From Bdellovibrio sp. (GTDB lineage: Bacteria; Myxococcota; SpSt-1050), in NCBI GenBank assembly GCA_020725805.1, contig DYEF01000008.1:1-31378 (forward strand): a stretch of DNA of 31,378 bases, written 5' to 3'. How positions within the stretch are numbered: the first letter of the stretch is position 1; each line of letters begins with the position of its first letter. This document shows positions 7,264 to 15,054 of the stretch, piece after piece. The position numbers and the translations under genes were made by a program. Below the pieces are notes generated by a model. It was not told the DNA's origin and searched no databases. It saw nothing but the letters and a program-made list of their open reading frames with translations.

Positions 7264-8604
7264 TATATTTCCTCCTTTAATTTGATTTACATATTTGAGA
7301 ATATATTTTACCGTTTTATCTATTGAAAAACGAACTATTGTTTTTGATTTTACATCAATTGATCGTATATAGTATTCAAGATATCTAGACAAGTCAGAAA
7401 AACATAGGGAATGTTCCAATGTTTTTTTCAAAATTTCTTCAGAAATATCTGAATAGAAATCTCTATCTTTATAATATCCTTTGGGGATATTTTCTATTCC
7501 ATTAGATTGAATAAATTTTGCCAATTCCTTAGTTATATTGTAATTATAAACATTATAGGATTTAGTTGATTGTCCTCCGAACTGATTTTCAGCTATCTCT
7601 ATGAAGTTAATATTTTCTAAAACGGACCGTGTTTGCTGATTTATTAATTCAAGAGTTACTTCTTGAATAATAGTATAAAATGGTTTATTTTGATTCTCTT
7701 TCTGATTTACTTTTTCTCTGAATATCCAATAAGAATTGTAAAGAGTTTGAATATTGGTATTTCTATTTAAAAAATATAGAAAAATTTTATATTCTCCATC
7801 AATATTTCTTTTTATATTAACCATTCCATGAAAAGCACAAGAATATATTAAGGCACATAATGGACATATTTTAATTTTGGAAGTTTCATAACCCCAAATC
7901 CAATTTGAATTGTCAGAATTAAAACCCAAAATCTGAGTAATAGCATTACTTAAATCGTATTTTTTTCTGTATTCCTCGCAAATATAACATTTTCTATTAT
8001 TATCATTTGGGATCTGAAGTTTATTATAAATATCTTTAATATAATTTTCTATGTTTGAATATGAACAAATTTTTTTTGATACTTCAATGTCAAGAAAATA
8101 ATCTATAAAACCTTGTCCATTGTTGCTTTTTAAGTAACTATATACTGCAATATTTGACTGAAATTGATTTAATAAATTTTGAACTCTTTGAACTTCACTT
8201 AAAATATTATCTCCTGAAAATATTTGATCCAGATCTATATTATTATTAATTGTTGATATAAACTTTTTAACTATTTTGCCATTAAGTGCTGTTTCCTGCA
8301 AAAGTTTTTTTGTTATTCTACCATTTTGTTGAGTAATCTTGTTTATCTTATTTACCAAAGAATTTAGTCTTTCTTTATAACTACCAATTTCAAAAAATGT
8401 AATAAAAGACATTTTTTCATATCTTTCTAGAAAACCATTTAAAATACTTGTTTCAAATTCAATGTAATTTTCCCGGATATTAATATTAGTTTGAAAATTC
8501 CTTGTTATTATATCTATATCCCTTTCTCCTTCACTAATTACACTTAAAAATCCAATAATTCCTGCATTATAGTACCAATCTTTTAAGTATACTCTATATT
8601 GCAT
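6964..8604 (-). CDS. cas8b: Cascade large subunit Cas8b (Cst1, CXXC-CXXC type)
   Basis: This large subunit, involved in PAM recognition, has 546 residues. It carries two CXXC pairs (Cys206/Cys209 in KCYICEE and Cys247/Cys250 in KICPLC), the mark of the Cst1 (Tneap-type I-B) family and probably a zinc finger. The C-terminal 99 residues are helical and have their own internal start. ATG 8604 is chosen because GAGGT lies 7 nt upstream and the cas6 stop is 16 nt before it. In-frame sequence further upstream overlaps cas6 and looks non-native. This is one of the most AT-rich genes in the window. Confidence 0.93.
   Translation of the reverse strand: MQYRVYLKDWYYNAGIIGFLSVISEGERDIDIITRNFQTNINIRENYIEFETSILNGFLERYEKMSFITFFEIGSYKERLNSLVNKINKITQQNGRITKKLLQETALNGKIVKKFISTINNNIDLDQIFSGDNILSEVQRVQNLLNQFQSNIAVYSYLKSNNGQGFIDYFLDIEVSKKICSYSNIENYIKDIYNKLQIPNDNNRKCYICEEYRKKYDLSNAITQILGFNSDNSNWIWGYETSKIKICPLCALIYSCAFHGMVNIKRNIDGEYKIFLYFLNRNTNIQTLYNSYWIFREKVNQKENQNKPFYTIIQEVTLELINQQTRSVLENINFIEIAENQFGGQSTKSYNVYNYNITKELAKFIQSNGIENIPKGYYKDRDFYSDISEEILKKTLEHSLCFSDLSRYLEYYIRSIDVKSKTIVRFSIDKTVKYILKYVNQIKGGNIMSQEQIINKAFYNGKALAQKIGQENKIKSITYQLLNDLKICDRNSFMDKYLRLCISYGSEVKLGSNNELADVDNFMSFGYAFVNGLLSNINTNNNNEEV
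7271..7276 (-). promoter_or_regulatory. Internal ribosome binding site in cas8b
   Basis: AGGAGG within the larger AAAGGAGG sits 7 nt before the internal ATG at 7263. It encodes part of KGG in the full-length protein, so the coding sequence accommodates a near-perfect Shine-Dalgarno sequence. It decides the start of the predicted Cas11b. Confidence 0.85.
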
Positions 8605-8620
8605 AATAGTACCTCGTGTT

Positions 8621-9358
8621 TTATGTAAATTCCACCATCCCAAATCCCTGTGAAGTTCTGAGCCCGATTCCGTTGTCGTATAGAAACTGTAAGTCCTCTT
8701 TATCCCCTTTTAGTTTGAAGACGCCTTCAAAGCAGGTAATCATCATCTTGTCTTTGCCTGTCTTACTTACAAATTCTGATACTTTATGTTTGACTACCTG
8801 TTTTTTTATCTTTATAGGTTCAAATTGGAATTTCTTTCTGGGCTTTCTGCCTATTAGGGATTTGAATATCCTTTGATGTATCTCATAAAACTCTTTGTTG
8901 AACTTTTGTAAGTCTTCATCGGGTAACAACGGCTTTCCGTCCCTGTCTTCAATTGATATTGGTGATAATGTCTTAAACACTACCTCATCCTCTCTTATCT
9001 CCCTCTTGGGCATTAGCCATATTTTGCCGATTCTGAAAGTGTTGCCCTTTTCAAAATCAAAAGTTCTGATATTTAATAATCCATTATACAAATACATCAA
9101 AAATTCGTAGTCAAATGTGCTGATAATAAGTGATAACTGTCTCTCTCTTTCATATACAAAGTGTTCATCTTTTAAGTTTCGTGGTGATGGAATGCTCAGA
9201 TGAAAACAGAAGGGTTTGGGCGTCTTTGTGTCTTTGTTGTATAGTTTCTCTTTGTACCTATTGTCAGAATTCCTGAGCCCCTCTTTTATAAGAGCCAAAA
9301 TCCTGTGCCTGTATAATATTGGGATGATTTTTGCATATAGATTTATCCTTAATCTCAT
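8621..9358 (-). CDS. cas6: crRNA-processing endoribonuclease Cas6
   Basis: Cas6 cleaves pre-crRNA within the repeat. This 245-residue protein has the paired RAMP ferredoxin folds and ends in the glycine-rich loop NGIGLRTSQGFGMVEF, diagnostic of Cas6. His18 in YRHRIL is a candidate catalytic residue, which I cannot confirm. An AGAGG site precedes the ATG. It is the first gene of the cas operon, about 40 nt downstream of the predicted transcription start. Its G+C (near 40% in the 60-base lines I counted) is higher than that of cas8b directly downstream and resembles cas4-cas1-cas2. Confidence 0.95.
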   Translation of the reverse strand: MRLRINLYAKIIPILYRHRILALIKEGLRNSDNRYKEKLYNKDTKTPKPFCFHLSIPSPRNLKDEHFVYERERQLSLIISTFDYEFLMYLYNGLLNIRTFDFEKGNTFRIGKIWLMPKREIREDEVVFKTLSPISIEDRDGKPLLPDEDLQKFNKEFYEIHQRIFKSLIGRKPRKKFQFEPIKIKKQVVKHKVSEFVSKTGKDKMMITCFEGVFKLKGDKEDLQFLYDNGIGLRTSQGFGMVEFT

Positions 9359-9405
9359 ATACTACCTCTGATATTGTTTTCTATTCTAATCATTTTCTAA
9401 TCTTT

Positions 9406-9434
9406 CTTATATCCATCTAAACAGATAAGTTCAA
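9406..9434 (-). promoter_or_regulatory. Predicted cas operon promoter
   Basis: On the minus strand TTGAAC (9434-9429) and TATAAG (9411-9406) are separated by 17 nt, a sigma-70-like arrangement. The start would fall about 40 nt before the cas6 ATG. The spacer contains a small ATCT/AGAT dyad. A second perfect TATAAT (9496-9491) lies further upstream without a good -35, near the CACAA-A-TTGTG palindrome at 9510-9520. Confidence 0.6.
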
Positions 9435-9451
9435 CAAAAAAATATAAACAA

Positions 9452-9483
9452 AAGAAAGCGGATTATGGATTTCCTCCTTTCTT
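9452..9483 (-). terminator. Possible weak terminator hairpin before the cas operon
   Basis: AAGAAAG and CTTTCTT (9452-9458 and 9477-9483) can pair around a 19-nt loop. On the minus strand a T-rich run follows. The stem is short and AT-rich, so termination of the upstream PEGA operon here would be inefficient at best. No other terminator candidate was seen between the two operons. Confidence 0.25.
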
Positions 9484-9509
9484 GCCGCTGATTATAAGTC
9501 AGAAATGTG

Positions 9510-9520
9510 CACAAATTGTG
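9510..9520. promoter_or_regulatory. Small palindrome, possible operator upstream of cas
   Basis: CACAA-A-TTGTG is an 11-nt odd palindrome just upstream of a TATAAT on the minus strand. It has the form of a dimeric repressor or activator site. Nothing else supports it. Confidence 0.3.
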
Positions 9521-9552
9521 TATAGTTTTTATTTTTTGAAATTTTTACGCTA

Positions 9553-9614
9553 AAACCGTTCAAACTGTTCAAACCGCTCAAACCGTTCAAACTGTTCAAA
9601 CCACTCAAACCGTT
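9553..9614. repeat. Seven-copy 9-bp tandem repeat with 27-bp super-period
   Basis: Units in order are AAACCGTTC, AAACTGTTC, AAACCGCTC, AAACCGTTC, AAACTGTTC, AAACCACTC and a final AAACCGTT. Units 1-3 and 4-6 repeat as a 27-bp block with one change. Most copies contain AACNGTT, a short odd palindrome. The array lies between the end of the PEGA operon and the cas promoter and is non-coding. It could be a slipped-strand minisatellite or a cluster of protein sites. Confidence 0.95.
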
Positions 9615-9628
9615 AAGATAATTATCTT
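9615..9628. repeat. 14-bp perfect palindrome over a stop codon
   Basis: AAGATAATTATCTT is its own reverse complement and spans the TAA stop of the last PEGA gene (9622-9624). It directly abuts the 9-bp tandem array. It is too AT-rich to be a convincing terminator stem. Confidence 0.85.
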
Positions 9629-10917
9629 CTCAGAAACGGGTCCAGATGGTCGTCGGGGTTCTTCTGGGAGGGGTCAGAGGTATTGATAAGTACTACAGGA
9701 ATGGTTACGAGTAATGCCGCCGTACCTACCAGTGTCAGCCAGAACCACCACTGTTTGTAAACGGGTGTCTGGTCTTCGGCCTTTTCAGGCTTCTTCTCCT
9801 TTGATGATACGGAGTAGTCATCCGTACCGAAAGGAAGAACGGATGGTGTTATTATTTTCCTGCCGTCTATTTCGAGATAGACCGAGGTAATGAAGCTGTC
9901 TATCTCCTTTGCCGAATCAGAGAGTGGTTTTGTAAGTTTTACAGAATAGGCATTGATTTTGTTCTTGCCGATATTGTCATAGAGTACGCCTGTCAGGATG
10001 GGTTTATCCCTTTGTCCTGTTGCATAGACAATTATTATCTGGTCGATATCGGAGAGAGATGAGAGAACAGACGGATATTCATCTGTATTTATTGTCTGCC
10101 TGACCGATGTCTGAATCTTCTCCACGAGGCTCAGATTGTCGGTAGCGCTCAGATTCTCGGAGATATCCTTTACTATCTTATCCTGTCTGACCGTAAATGT
10201 CCCGCTCAGGGGATGGTATCCCGCTGCAAGTAAATAGTAGTAATGGTTTCCGCAGATTATTCCGGTCCTGTCTGCAGGTGAAAATCCGATAATCTCACCA
10301 TCAAGGTATATCTGTGCCTTTTCGGGCTCAGTTCTGAATTTTACCACACACTTCGATGCGGAAAGAATCTCCTTTGCGACCTTGTTGAAGACCTCTGTAA
10401 TCTGTGGCGGAAAGACAGATGAATCGGGTTTGTATCTCGGGTTTATTGTGAGTATCTGTCTGAAGTAATTGTATGCAGAATCTATCTTGTTTGAGAGAAC
10501 GGCTATTGCGCCGAGGTACGTCAGTGTCTCGAGGTAGAGAGCCTGCTTGTTCACAAATAGATTGTTCTTTTCGAAAAGAGCTGCCGCCTTTGCAAAGGAT
10601 GAGGACGAACTTTCGAAATCCATATTTTCGTAGTGGAGCCTTCCCTCGGAGACGAATCTCAGTCCCTTTTTGAAGTCGGTAAAGAATGACGAAAATCCCT
10701 TTTTGTCCAGCAGTATTTCTAAAGGGATATATTCGAACCCTTTGTAGGAAGAGATGTTTTGCTGAGCTGTGTTTATGAATGTAATGATATCTGCATCGTT
10801 TCTTTCGGTCTCCGGCAGAAATATGAGTGATACCGTCGTCTTAATCGTGTTGCCGGCAGAAAAGGCGGTCATCTGAAGGCAGATTAGAATTATTGCGAGA
10901 TATGCCGTAAGTCTCAT
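9622..10917 (-). CDS. Exported PEGA-domain protein, paralogue 3
   Basis: The 431-residue protein has an N-terminal signal peptide (about 1-21), helical TPR-like repeats around residues 80-180, and one PEGA domain near 190-255 (FRTEPEKAQIYLDGEIIG, then GNHYYYLLAAGYHPLSG). A mixed alpha/beta region containing IIIVYATGQRDKPILTGVLYD follows, then a membrane segment preceded by YKQWWFW. PEGA domains usually sit on the outside of the membrane and are common in surface or envelope proteins. It is the last gene of the five-gene run, 15 nt after the previous stop, with an AGGAGC site. Unlike its sisters it ends in LDPFLRR. Function unknown. Confidence 0.85.
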   Translation of the reverse strand: MRLTAYLAIILICLQMTAFSAGNTIKTTVSLIFLPETERNDADIITFINTAQQNISSYKGFEYIPLEILLDKKGFSSFFTDFKKGLRFVSEGRLHYENMDFESSSSSFAKAAALFEKNNLFVNKQALYLETLTYLGAIAVLSNKIDSAYNYFRQILTINPRYKPDSSVFPPQITEVFNKVAKEILSASKCVVKFRTEPEKAQIYLDGEIIGFSPADRTGIICGNHYYYLLAAGYHPLSGTFTVRQDKIVKDISENLSATDNLSLVEKIQTSVRQTINTDEYPSVLSSLSDIDQIIIVYATGQRDKPILTGVLYDNIGKNKINAYSVKLTKPLSDSAKEIDSFITSVYLEIDGRKIITPSVLPFGTDDYSVSSKEKKPEKAEDQTPVYKQWWFWLTLVGTAALLVTIPVVLINTSDPSQKNPDDHLDPFLRR

Positions 10918-10932
10918 AAAGAGCTCCTGCTC

Positions 10933-12285
10933 CTAAAACCTGAAATTGATAGTACCTTCGGAGCCTGAGGCTTCATCGGAGGGCCAGAGAAGAATCGTCC
11001 CTCCGGTGAGCAGGAGGACAGCACCGCCTACGGCGGTATAGAACCACCACTGTTTGTAAAATTCCTTTGGCTCCTCTTTCTCTTCCTTTACACACTTTCC
11101 TTTACCGGAACAGACAAGACCTTCCCTGCAGTCAGAGCTGGTCTTGCACTCAGGTATCTCTCTCTCCACTGGTTTTATGGTCTTCTGGACCGATGTGACC
11201 GGCTGAATGTCCTTCGAGACAGACCTGCCGCTTATGAATTCGAGGATAAATGGTGTCAGTTCCGACTCGGGGTCCTTGATAGGGTACTGAAATCTCTTGG
11301 TCGTATTGAAGAGTCTGGATTTGGAGGCGATATCGAAGAGGTATGCATCCACGACTATCTCGGTCCCGTCCCTTCTTACAATATTGGCAAATATTATCTC
11401 GGCACCTGTAATTGCCGCAAGTGATTTGATACTGTCTCCTATCGGGTCGAGTCCGATATCGGTCTGGAGGGTCGAGAGAATCTGTGAGTAGTCCGCATAT
11501 CTCTTTGCCGGTATGAGCTGTGCCTGATACATCTCTTCGTCGTTTGGCTTTACATCGACCCTGCCGCCTTCATTTATATAGCCGTCCTTTTCGATACTGA
11601 TAAAGTGGTTGCCGGCTATCACTTCCTTCCTTGATACGGGTGAGATGCCCGCAAAGACCCCGTCAATAAAGACCTCGGCTCCCTGCGGTATGGTGGAGAT
11701 GCTCAGATAACCCTTTTTGGACGAGGAAAGCTCTGTTTTTACCTTTTCGAAGACATCCACTACATTGGGAGGAAAGAGGTCCTTGTTTATAGCCGTTTCG
11801 GGATTAAATATAAGTGCGCTCTTGAACATATTGCGTCCCATCTTCTCTTCGCCGTTCAGTATGTAGATTGCCCCTACCATCTTGAGGGTTTCGAGATACT
11901 CTGCACCGTTGCCTATATAGGCAGGGCATTTCCAGAAGTTTGCCAGTGCCTTGCTCATACTGTTCTGCGCTGCCTCGAGGTCCATATTCTCGAACTGCTT
12001 CTTTCCCGTGGTGTAATATGTGTTCGCCTCCGCGCAGAGTTTCTTGTTGGGAGTAATATTGCCGTTTTCGAGTGCGAGTTCGGTCTCGATTAGCTGATAC
12101 TCCGTTGAGGACTGAAGTACCCGTTTTGCGTGGTAGTGGTATATGCTCGAAGGTTTGACAGAGAAACTGTCCGTCGATGCGGTTATGACGAATATTCTCT
12201 TCTTGAGCTGCTGGCTGCTCTGTGAAAATGTGACTGCCGGCACCAGCAGGAGTAATAAAATCATCAGGGATTTCTTCATATTCAT
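10933..12285 (-). CDS. Exported PEGA-domain protein with Cys-rich motif, paralogue 2
   Basis: This protein has the same architecture as its two neighbours: signal peptide, helical repeats, a PEGA domain (ISTIPQGAEVFIDGVFAG, then GNHFISIEKDGY), an alpha/beta region with AEIIFANIVRRDGTEIVVDAYL, and a membrane segment after YKQWWFY. It adds a short disulfide-type motif before the membrane segment, CKTSSDCREGLVCSGKGKCV, of a kind frequent in Myxococcota-like surface proteins. It ends GTINFRF. The ATG at 12285 is preferred because AGAGG lies 9 nt upstream. An upstream GTG and another ATG in frame are also possible. The first gene of the trio stops 15 nt before it. Confidence 0.85.
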   Translation of the reverse strand: MNMKKSLMILLLLLVPAVTFSQSSQQLKKRIFVITASTDSFSVKPSSIYHYHAKRVLQSSTEYQLIETELALENGNITPNKKLCAEANTYYTTGKKQFENMDLEAAQNSMSKALANFWKCPAYIGNGAEYLETLKMVGAIYILNGEEKMGRNMFKSALIFNPETAINKDLFPPNVVDVFEKVKTELSSSKKGYLSISTIPQGAEVFIDGVFAGISPVSRKEVIAGNHFISIEKDGYINEGGRVDVKPNDEEMYQAQLIPAKRYADYSQILSTLQTDIGLDPIGDSIKSLAAITGAEIIFANIVRRDGTEIVVDAYLFDIASKSRLFNTTKRFQYPIKDPESELTPFILEFISGRSVSKDIQPVTSVQKTIKPVEREIPECKTSSDCREGLVCSGKGKCVKEEKEEPKEFYKQWWFYTAVGGAVLLLTGGTILLWPSDEASGSEGTINFRF

Positions 12286-12300
12286 AATCATCACCCTCTC

Positions 12301-13518
12301 TCAAAATGTGATAATCAGTGCTCCGCCGTTATCTTCCTTCGGCTCATTGCCGAGGAGGAAATAAGCGAGAGTACCTGCGCCGATAAGAACGCCCCCTATT
12401 ATACCGTAAAACCAGTATGAGGTATAGAATTTTTTATGGCTTATTTTATCAACCGGATTTAACGACTGAATGTTGTCCGGCAGAATGGTCTTCAGAAGTT
12501 CCTCTGTTTTGCTTCTAAGTGTCTTTCTTCTGGATTCGTCCCTTGAGAGTGAGACTGCTATGTCACTGTACGCTACAAGACGGCTATTATAGAACGTGTA
12601 GCCGCTCATCGTAAAATTCTCGTTTCCTCCCGAGAGAAAAACCACAACGGTTACAGGTGCATTTGCGTCCTTCTGGTAATTTTTGAGTGTAGGCATAAGT
12701 GTCGTGGATATATCGCTCTCCCTGAGTTCGGATATCTCCCTGTATCTCTCCGTTACCTCCTTGAACTCCACAAGTTCGGCTGTAACTATCTCCATAAGTT
12801 CGGACTGGACAGTAACTTTTCTTGTATAGGGAAGATATCCTCTCTTCCTGATGCCTACGAGATGTTCGCCTGAAGGCAGGTCCTCTACTTTGAGTGTTCC
12901 CGAACCGAGAAACGAGCCGTCGAGAAAGACCTGTGAGTCTTCGGGCTTCGGGATTATCTGCAGCGTCCCCCTTTTCAGTGACTTTATTTCTGACTTTGCC
13001 TTTTCGAATGTATCGATTATGTCCGGAGGGAAGTAACTTGTATCGGGTGTGTATTTGTTGTTGTAGGTCAGAAGTTTGATAAATGTCTCCCTCGCCGACC
13101 CTGTTTCCCCCTTGAGCTGGTATATGTTCCCCAGATACATCAGTGCGAGCTGGTAATCCTTCGATTTTTCGAATGCAGCCGACCCTTTCTCGAAATTACT
13201 GATTATTTTCTGGAATACGAAGAAACACTGGTCGAGCTTGAATTCCTCGTAGAGTCTCTTCCCTTCGGCAATGAGATTTGCGGCCTCCTGATTCTGACGG
13301 TTTATCTCGTCCTCAAAAACCGCAAGTTCACGGTTTGTTATCTCGGCGGGGACCATAATCTTCTTTTCGAGATATTTTTTGAGGTAATACTCAATTTCCT
13401 GAGATGTGTTGGCCAGCTTCTTGCTCTCCGGTATCACAAAATATGCTACACGTTCGGCACCCAGAGAATATCCGCAGATTGACAGGTTAAAAAGGATGAT
13501 ACAGATAAATGGCCGCAT
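12301..13518 (-). CDS. Exported PEGA-domain protein, paralogue 1
   Basis: This protein has about 405 residues with a signal peptide (MRPFICIILFNLSICG), helical repeats, a PEGA domain (IIPKPEDSQVFLDGSFLG, then GEHLVGIRKRGYLPY), an alpha/beta region and a C-terminal membrane segment after YTSYWFYGIIGGV. It ends GALIITF. The ATG at 13518 is used because it gives a clean signal peptide. An in-frame GTG at 13536 would overlap the coiled-coil gene by 11 nt. Neither start has a strong ribosome binding site. It is the first of three tandem paralogues, probably from duplication. Function unknown. Confidence 0.83.
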   Translation of the reverse strand: MRPFICIILFNLSICGYSLGAERVAYFVIPESKKLANTSQEIEYYLKKYLEKKIMVPAEITNRELAVFEDEINRQNQEAANLIAEGKRLYEEFKLDQCFFVFQKIISNFEKGSAAFEKSKDYQLALMYLGNIYQLKGETGSARETFIKLLTYNNKYTPDTSYFPPDIIDTFEKAKSEIKSLKRGTLQIIPKPEDSQVFLDGSFLGSGTLKVEDLPSGEHLVGIRKRGYLPYTRKVTVQSELMEIVTAELVEFKEVTERYREISELRESDISTTLMPTLKNYQKDANAPVTVVVFLSGGNENFTMSGYTFYNSRLVAYSDIAVSLSRDESRRKTLRSKTEELLKTILPDNIQSLNPVDKISHKKFYTSYWFYGIIGGVLIGAGTLAYFLLGNEPKEDNGGALIITF

Positions 13519-13525
13519 TATTGTC

Positions 13526-13963
13526 TCAGTCTTCACATTTATGTCTTACGGGTTCGTAGACCTTGTAAAACTCTATCCCCTCCTCCTCCAGTTTCTTCCT
13601 GTCGGATTTGAGTCTTGAGTTCTCCTCTTCCAGAATTTTTACATTCTCCTCCCGCACGTCCTTCTCTATCTCCTCCTCGGACATCTCCTTGAGTTTTTCG
13701 AGATTCTTGTCGTTCATCTTGAGCTTTGCATCTATCTCGCCGATCTTTCTCTGTATCTCAAGATATTTCGGGCGGAGTTCGGAATACTTCTTGTAGGTCT
13801 CCTCGTCGCAGCGGATATAATCTTCGGTATCATCTTTTGGTTGCACCTGTTTTGTCTTGGTCTCCTGAGGTTTCTTCGGTTTTTCCTTGGTCTGCGCAAA
13901 GGAATGCGGCAGAAAGAGAAGCAGACATATCGCGGTTAAAAGTGGCAGAAGTAGTCTTTTCAT
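13526..13963 (-). CDS. Exported coiled-coil protein
   Basis: This 145-residue protein has a signal peptide (MKRLLLPLLTAICLLLFLPHSFA), a Lys/Gln/Thr-rich linker, and a long charged coiled coil from about residue 60 to 130. Single cysteines (DYIRCDEE and VRHKCED) flank the coil and could form a disulfide. A GGAGGGGAGA site precedes the ATG. It lies between the HEAT-like gene and the first PEGA gene. No family was recognised; it is probably a periplasmic partner or spacer protein. Confidence 0.8.
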   Translation of the reverse strand: MKRLLLPLLTAICLLLFLPHSFAQTKEKPKKPQETKTKQVQPKDDTEDYIRCDEETYKKYSELRPKYLEIQRKIGEIDAKLKMNDKNLEKLKEMSEEEIEKDVREENVKILEEENSRLKSDRKKLEEEGIEFYKVYEPVRHKCED

Positions 13964-13981
13964 TCTCCCCTCCGTAAAATA

Positions 13982-14833
13982 TCAGTCCTCGAACTCTGTC
14001 TCGAGGGTCTTTTCCGGCATACCTTCCTTTATCCAGTTCTTCCATCTCTCGATGGCCTTCCTGTTCTTCTCGGGGCTTTCGCTCTCGGGGTCAAATCCCA
14101 TATCTGTCTTCGTGCGGTTTTTGAGCTGTGTGATAGCGTTGGAATAGACTTCTTTGGACGGGTCGTCGAGCGCCTTTACCAGTTCCTGCATAAGCTCCTT
14201 ATCCTTGCTGTACCCTTGGGCTTTTACATCGAATATGCGGCAGTATGCCGTTATTGCACGCTTTTTGATGTCAGGGTTTTTGCTTGCGAGCATCGGTTTT
14301 ACAATACCCTTCAGGGTTTCGATATTGTAGTCGTTGGACCTCAGGTATATCTCGCCCAGTCCTATATATTTTCCTATCTCGGATGAGGCCATGAGTTTCT
14401 TGAGAAGTTCGGTCTTCTTTGCCTTATTTTCCGATTTGTCGATCTCCATTAAGAGGGAGATTGTGGATTTATAACCTTTCAGTTCGTTCGGATTGAATGA
14501 TAGTTTTCCCTTCTCCTGACCGTAGAGAACTCCTATATTGTCGTGGACTTCGCCGATGAAGAGAATTGCCTTCTCCTTTACCTTAAAGAGATTGTTGTCT
14601 CCTTCGTTGAAGACGTCGCCGCCAAGTCTCTTTATATTCTTTACATTCTTGTCGCCCTTCAGGACCTCTCCCACCTTGATTAAAACCCCGCCTTCGATAA
14701 TCTTTGTTATCTCGGCGGTTATAATTGCGTCGGAGTTCCTTATGCGGTCCTCTATTCCTTCGAATCCGGCAGCATATAATGTGCCAAGAAAGAGAACTGA
14801 GAATAAGAGAGTAAAAATTGCTTTCTTCTTCAT
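13982..14833 (-). CDS. Exported HEAT-like repeat protein
   Basis: The 283-residue protein has a signal peptide ending near LYAAG, then a beta-rich domain (SDAIITAEITKIIEGGVLIKVGEVLKG) that could bind a ligand or partner. A helical C-terminal half (VKPMLASKNPDIKKRAITAYCRIF, then ALDDPSKEVYSNAITQLKN) matches HEAT repeats. It is the first gene of the PEGA operon, with a GGAGG site 10 nt from the ATG. The product is probably periplasmic. No specific function is assigned. Confidence 0.82.
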   Translation of the reverse strand: MKKKAIFTLLFSVLFLGTLYAAGFEGIEDRIRNSDAIITAEITKIIEGGVLIKVGEVLKGDKNVKNIKRLGGDVFNEGDNNLFKVKEKAILFIGEVHDNIGVLYGQEKGKLSFNPNELKGYKSTISLLMEIDKSENKAKKTELLKKLMASSEIGKYIGLGEIYLRSNDYNIETLKGIVKPMLASKNPDIKKRAITAYCRIFDVKAQGYSKDKELMQELVKALDDPSKEVYSNAITQLKNRTKTDMGFDPESESPEKNRKAIERWKNWIKEGMPEKTLETEFED

Positions 14834-15054
14834 AAATATCCAACCTCCTCTTCAGGTCAGAACCATATATCATATAAAGCCAGAATAGTAAATCAGTAAA
14901 AAACAATATACCGGTTTGTTGCTACGATAAAGTGTTAGTCTTTCTGCCTGATAATTTAACGTTTTTCAGGAAAAAATTTAGTGAAATTTTTATATTTACT
15001 AATGCCTTCTTTTTTTGCTATTATACTTTATTACGCTGTGAGGAGATAAGAGCC
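14834..15054. promoter_or_regulatory. Divergent promoter region between the PEGA and rel operons
   Basis: For the rightward rel operon, TTTACT (14995-15000), an 18-nt spacer and TATTAT (15019-15024) form a plausible promoter about 30 nt before the TTG start. Leftward, TTTACT followed by TATATG is a weaker candidate for the PEGA operon. AACAA and TTGTT flank TATACCGGT near 14903-14920. No RNA gene was seen. Confidence 0.45.

Noticed and set aside
9553-9614. A second small CRISPR array
   Set aside because: Units are 9 bp and directly adjacent with no spacers.
9359-9621. tRNA or other RNA gene before cas6
   Set aside because: No cloverleaf, T-loop or CCA-type end was seen; only repeats and promoter-like sequence.
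11804-12304. Minus-strand open frame of 166 codons overlapping the second PEGA gene
   Set aside because: It is out of frame with a gene that has a signal peptide and PEGA domain, and its Arg/Glu-rich sequence looks like a frame shadow.
14932-15054. Upstream extension of rel from an ATG at 14932
   Set aside because: The added 41 residues are Phe-rich and unlike the family; the region fits a promoter, and TTG 15055 has a good AGGAG site.
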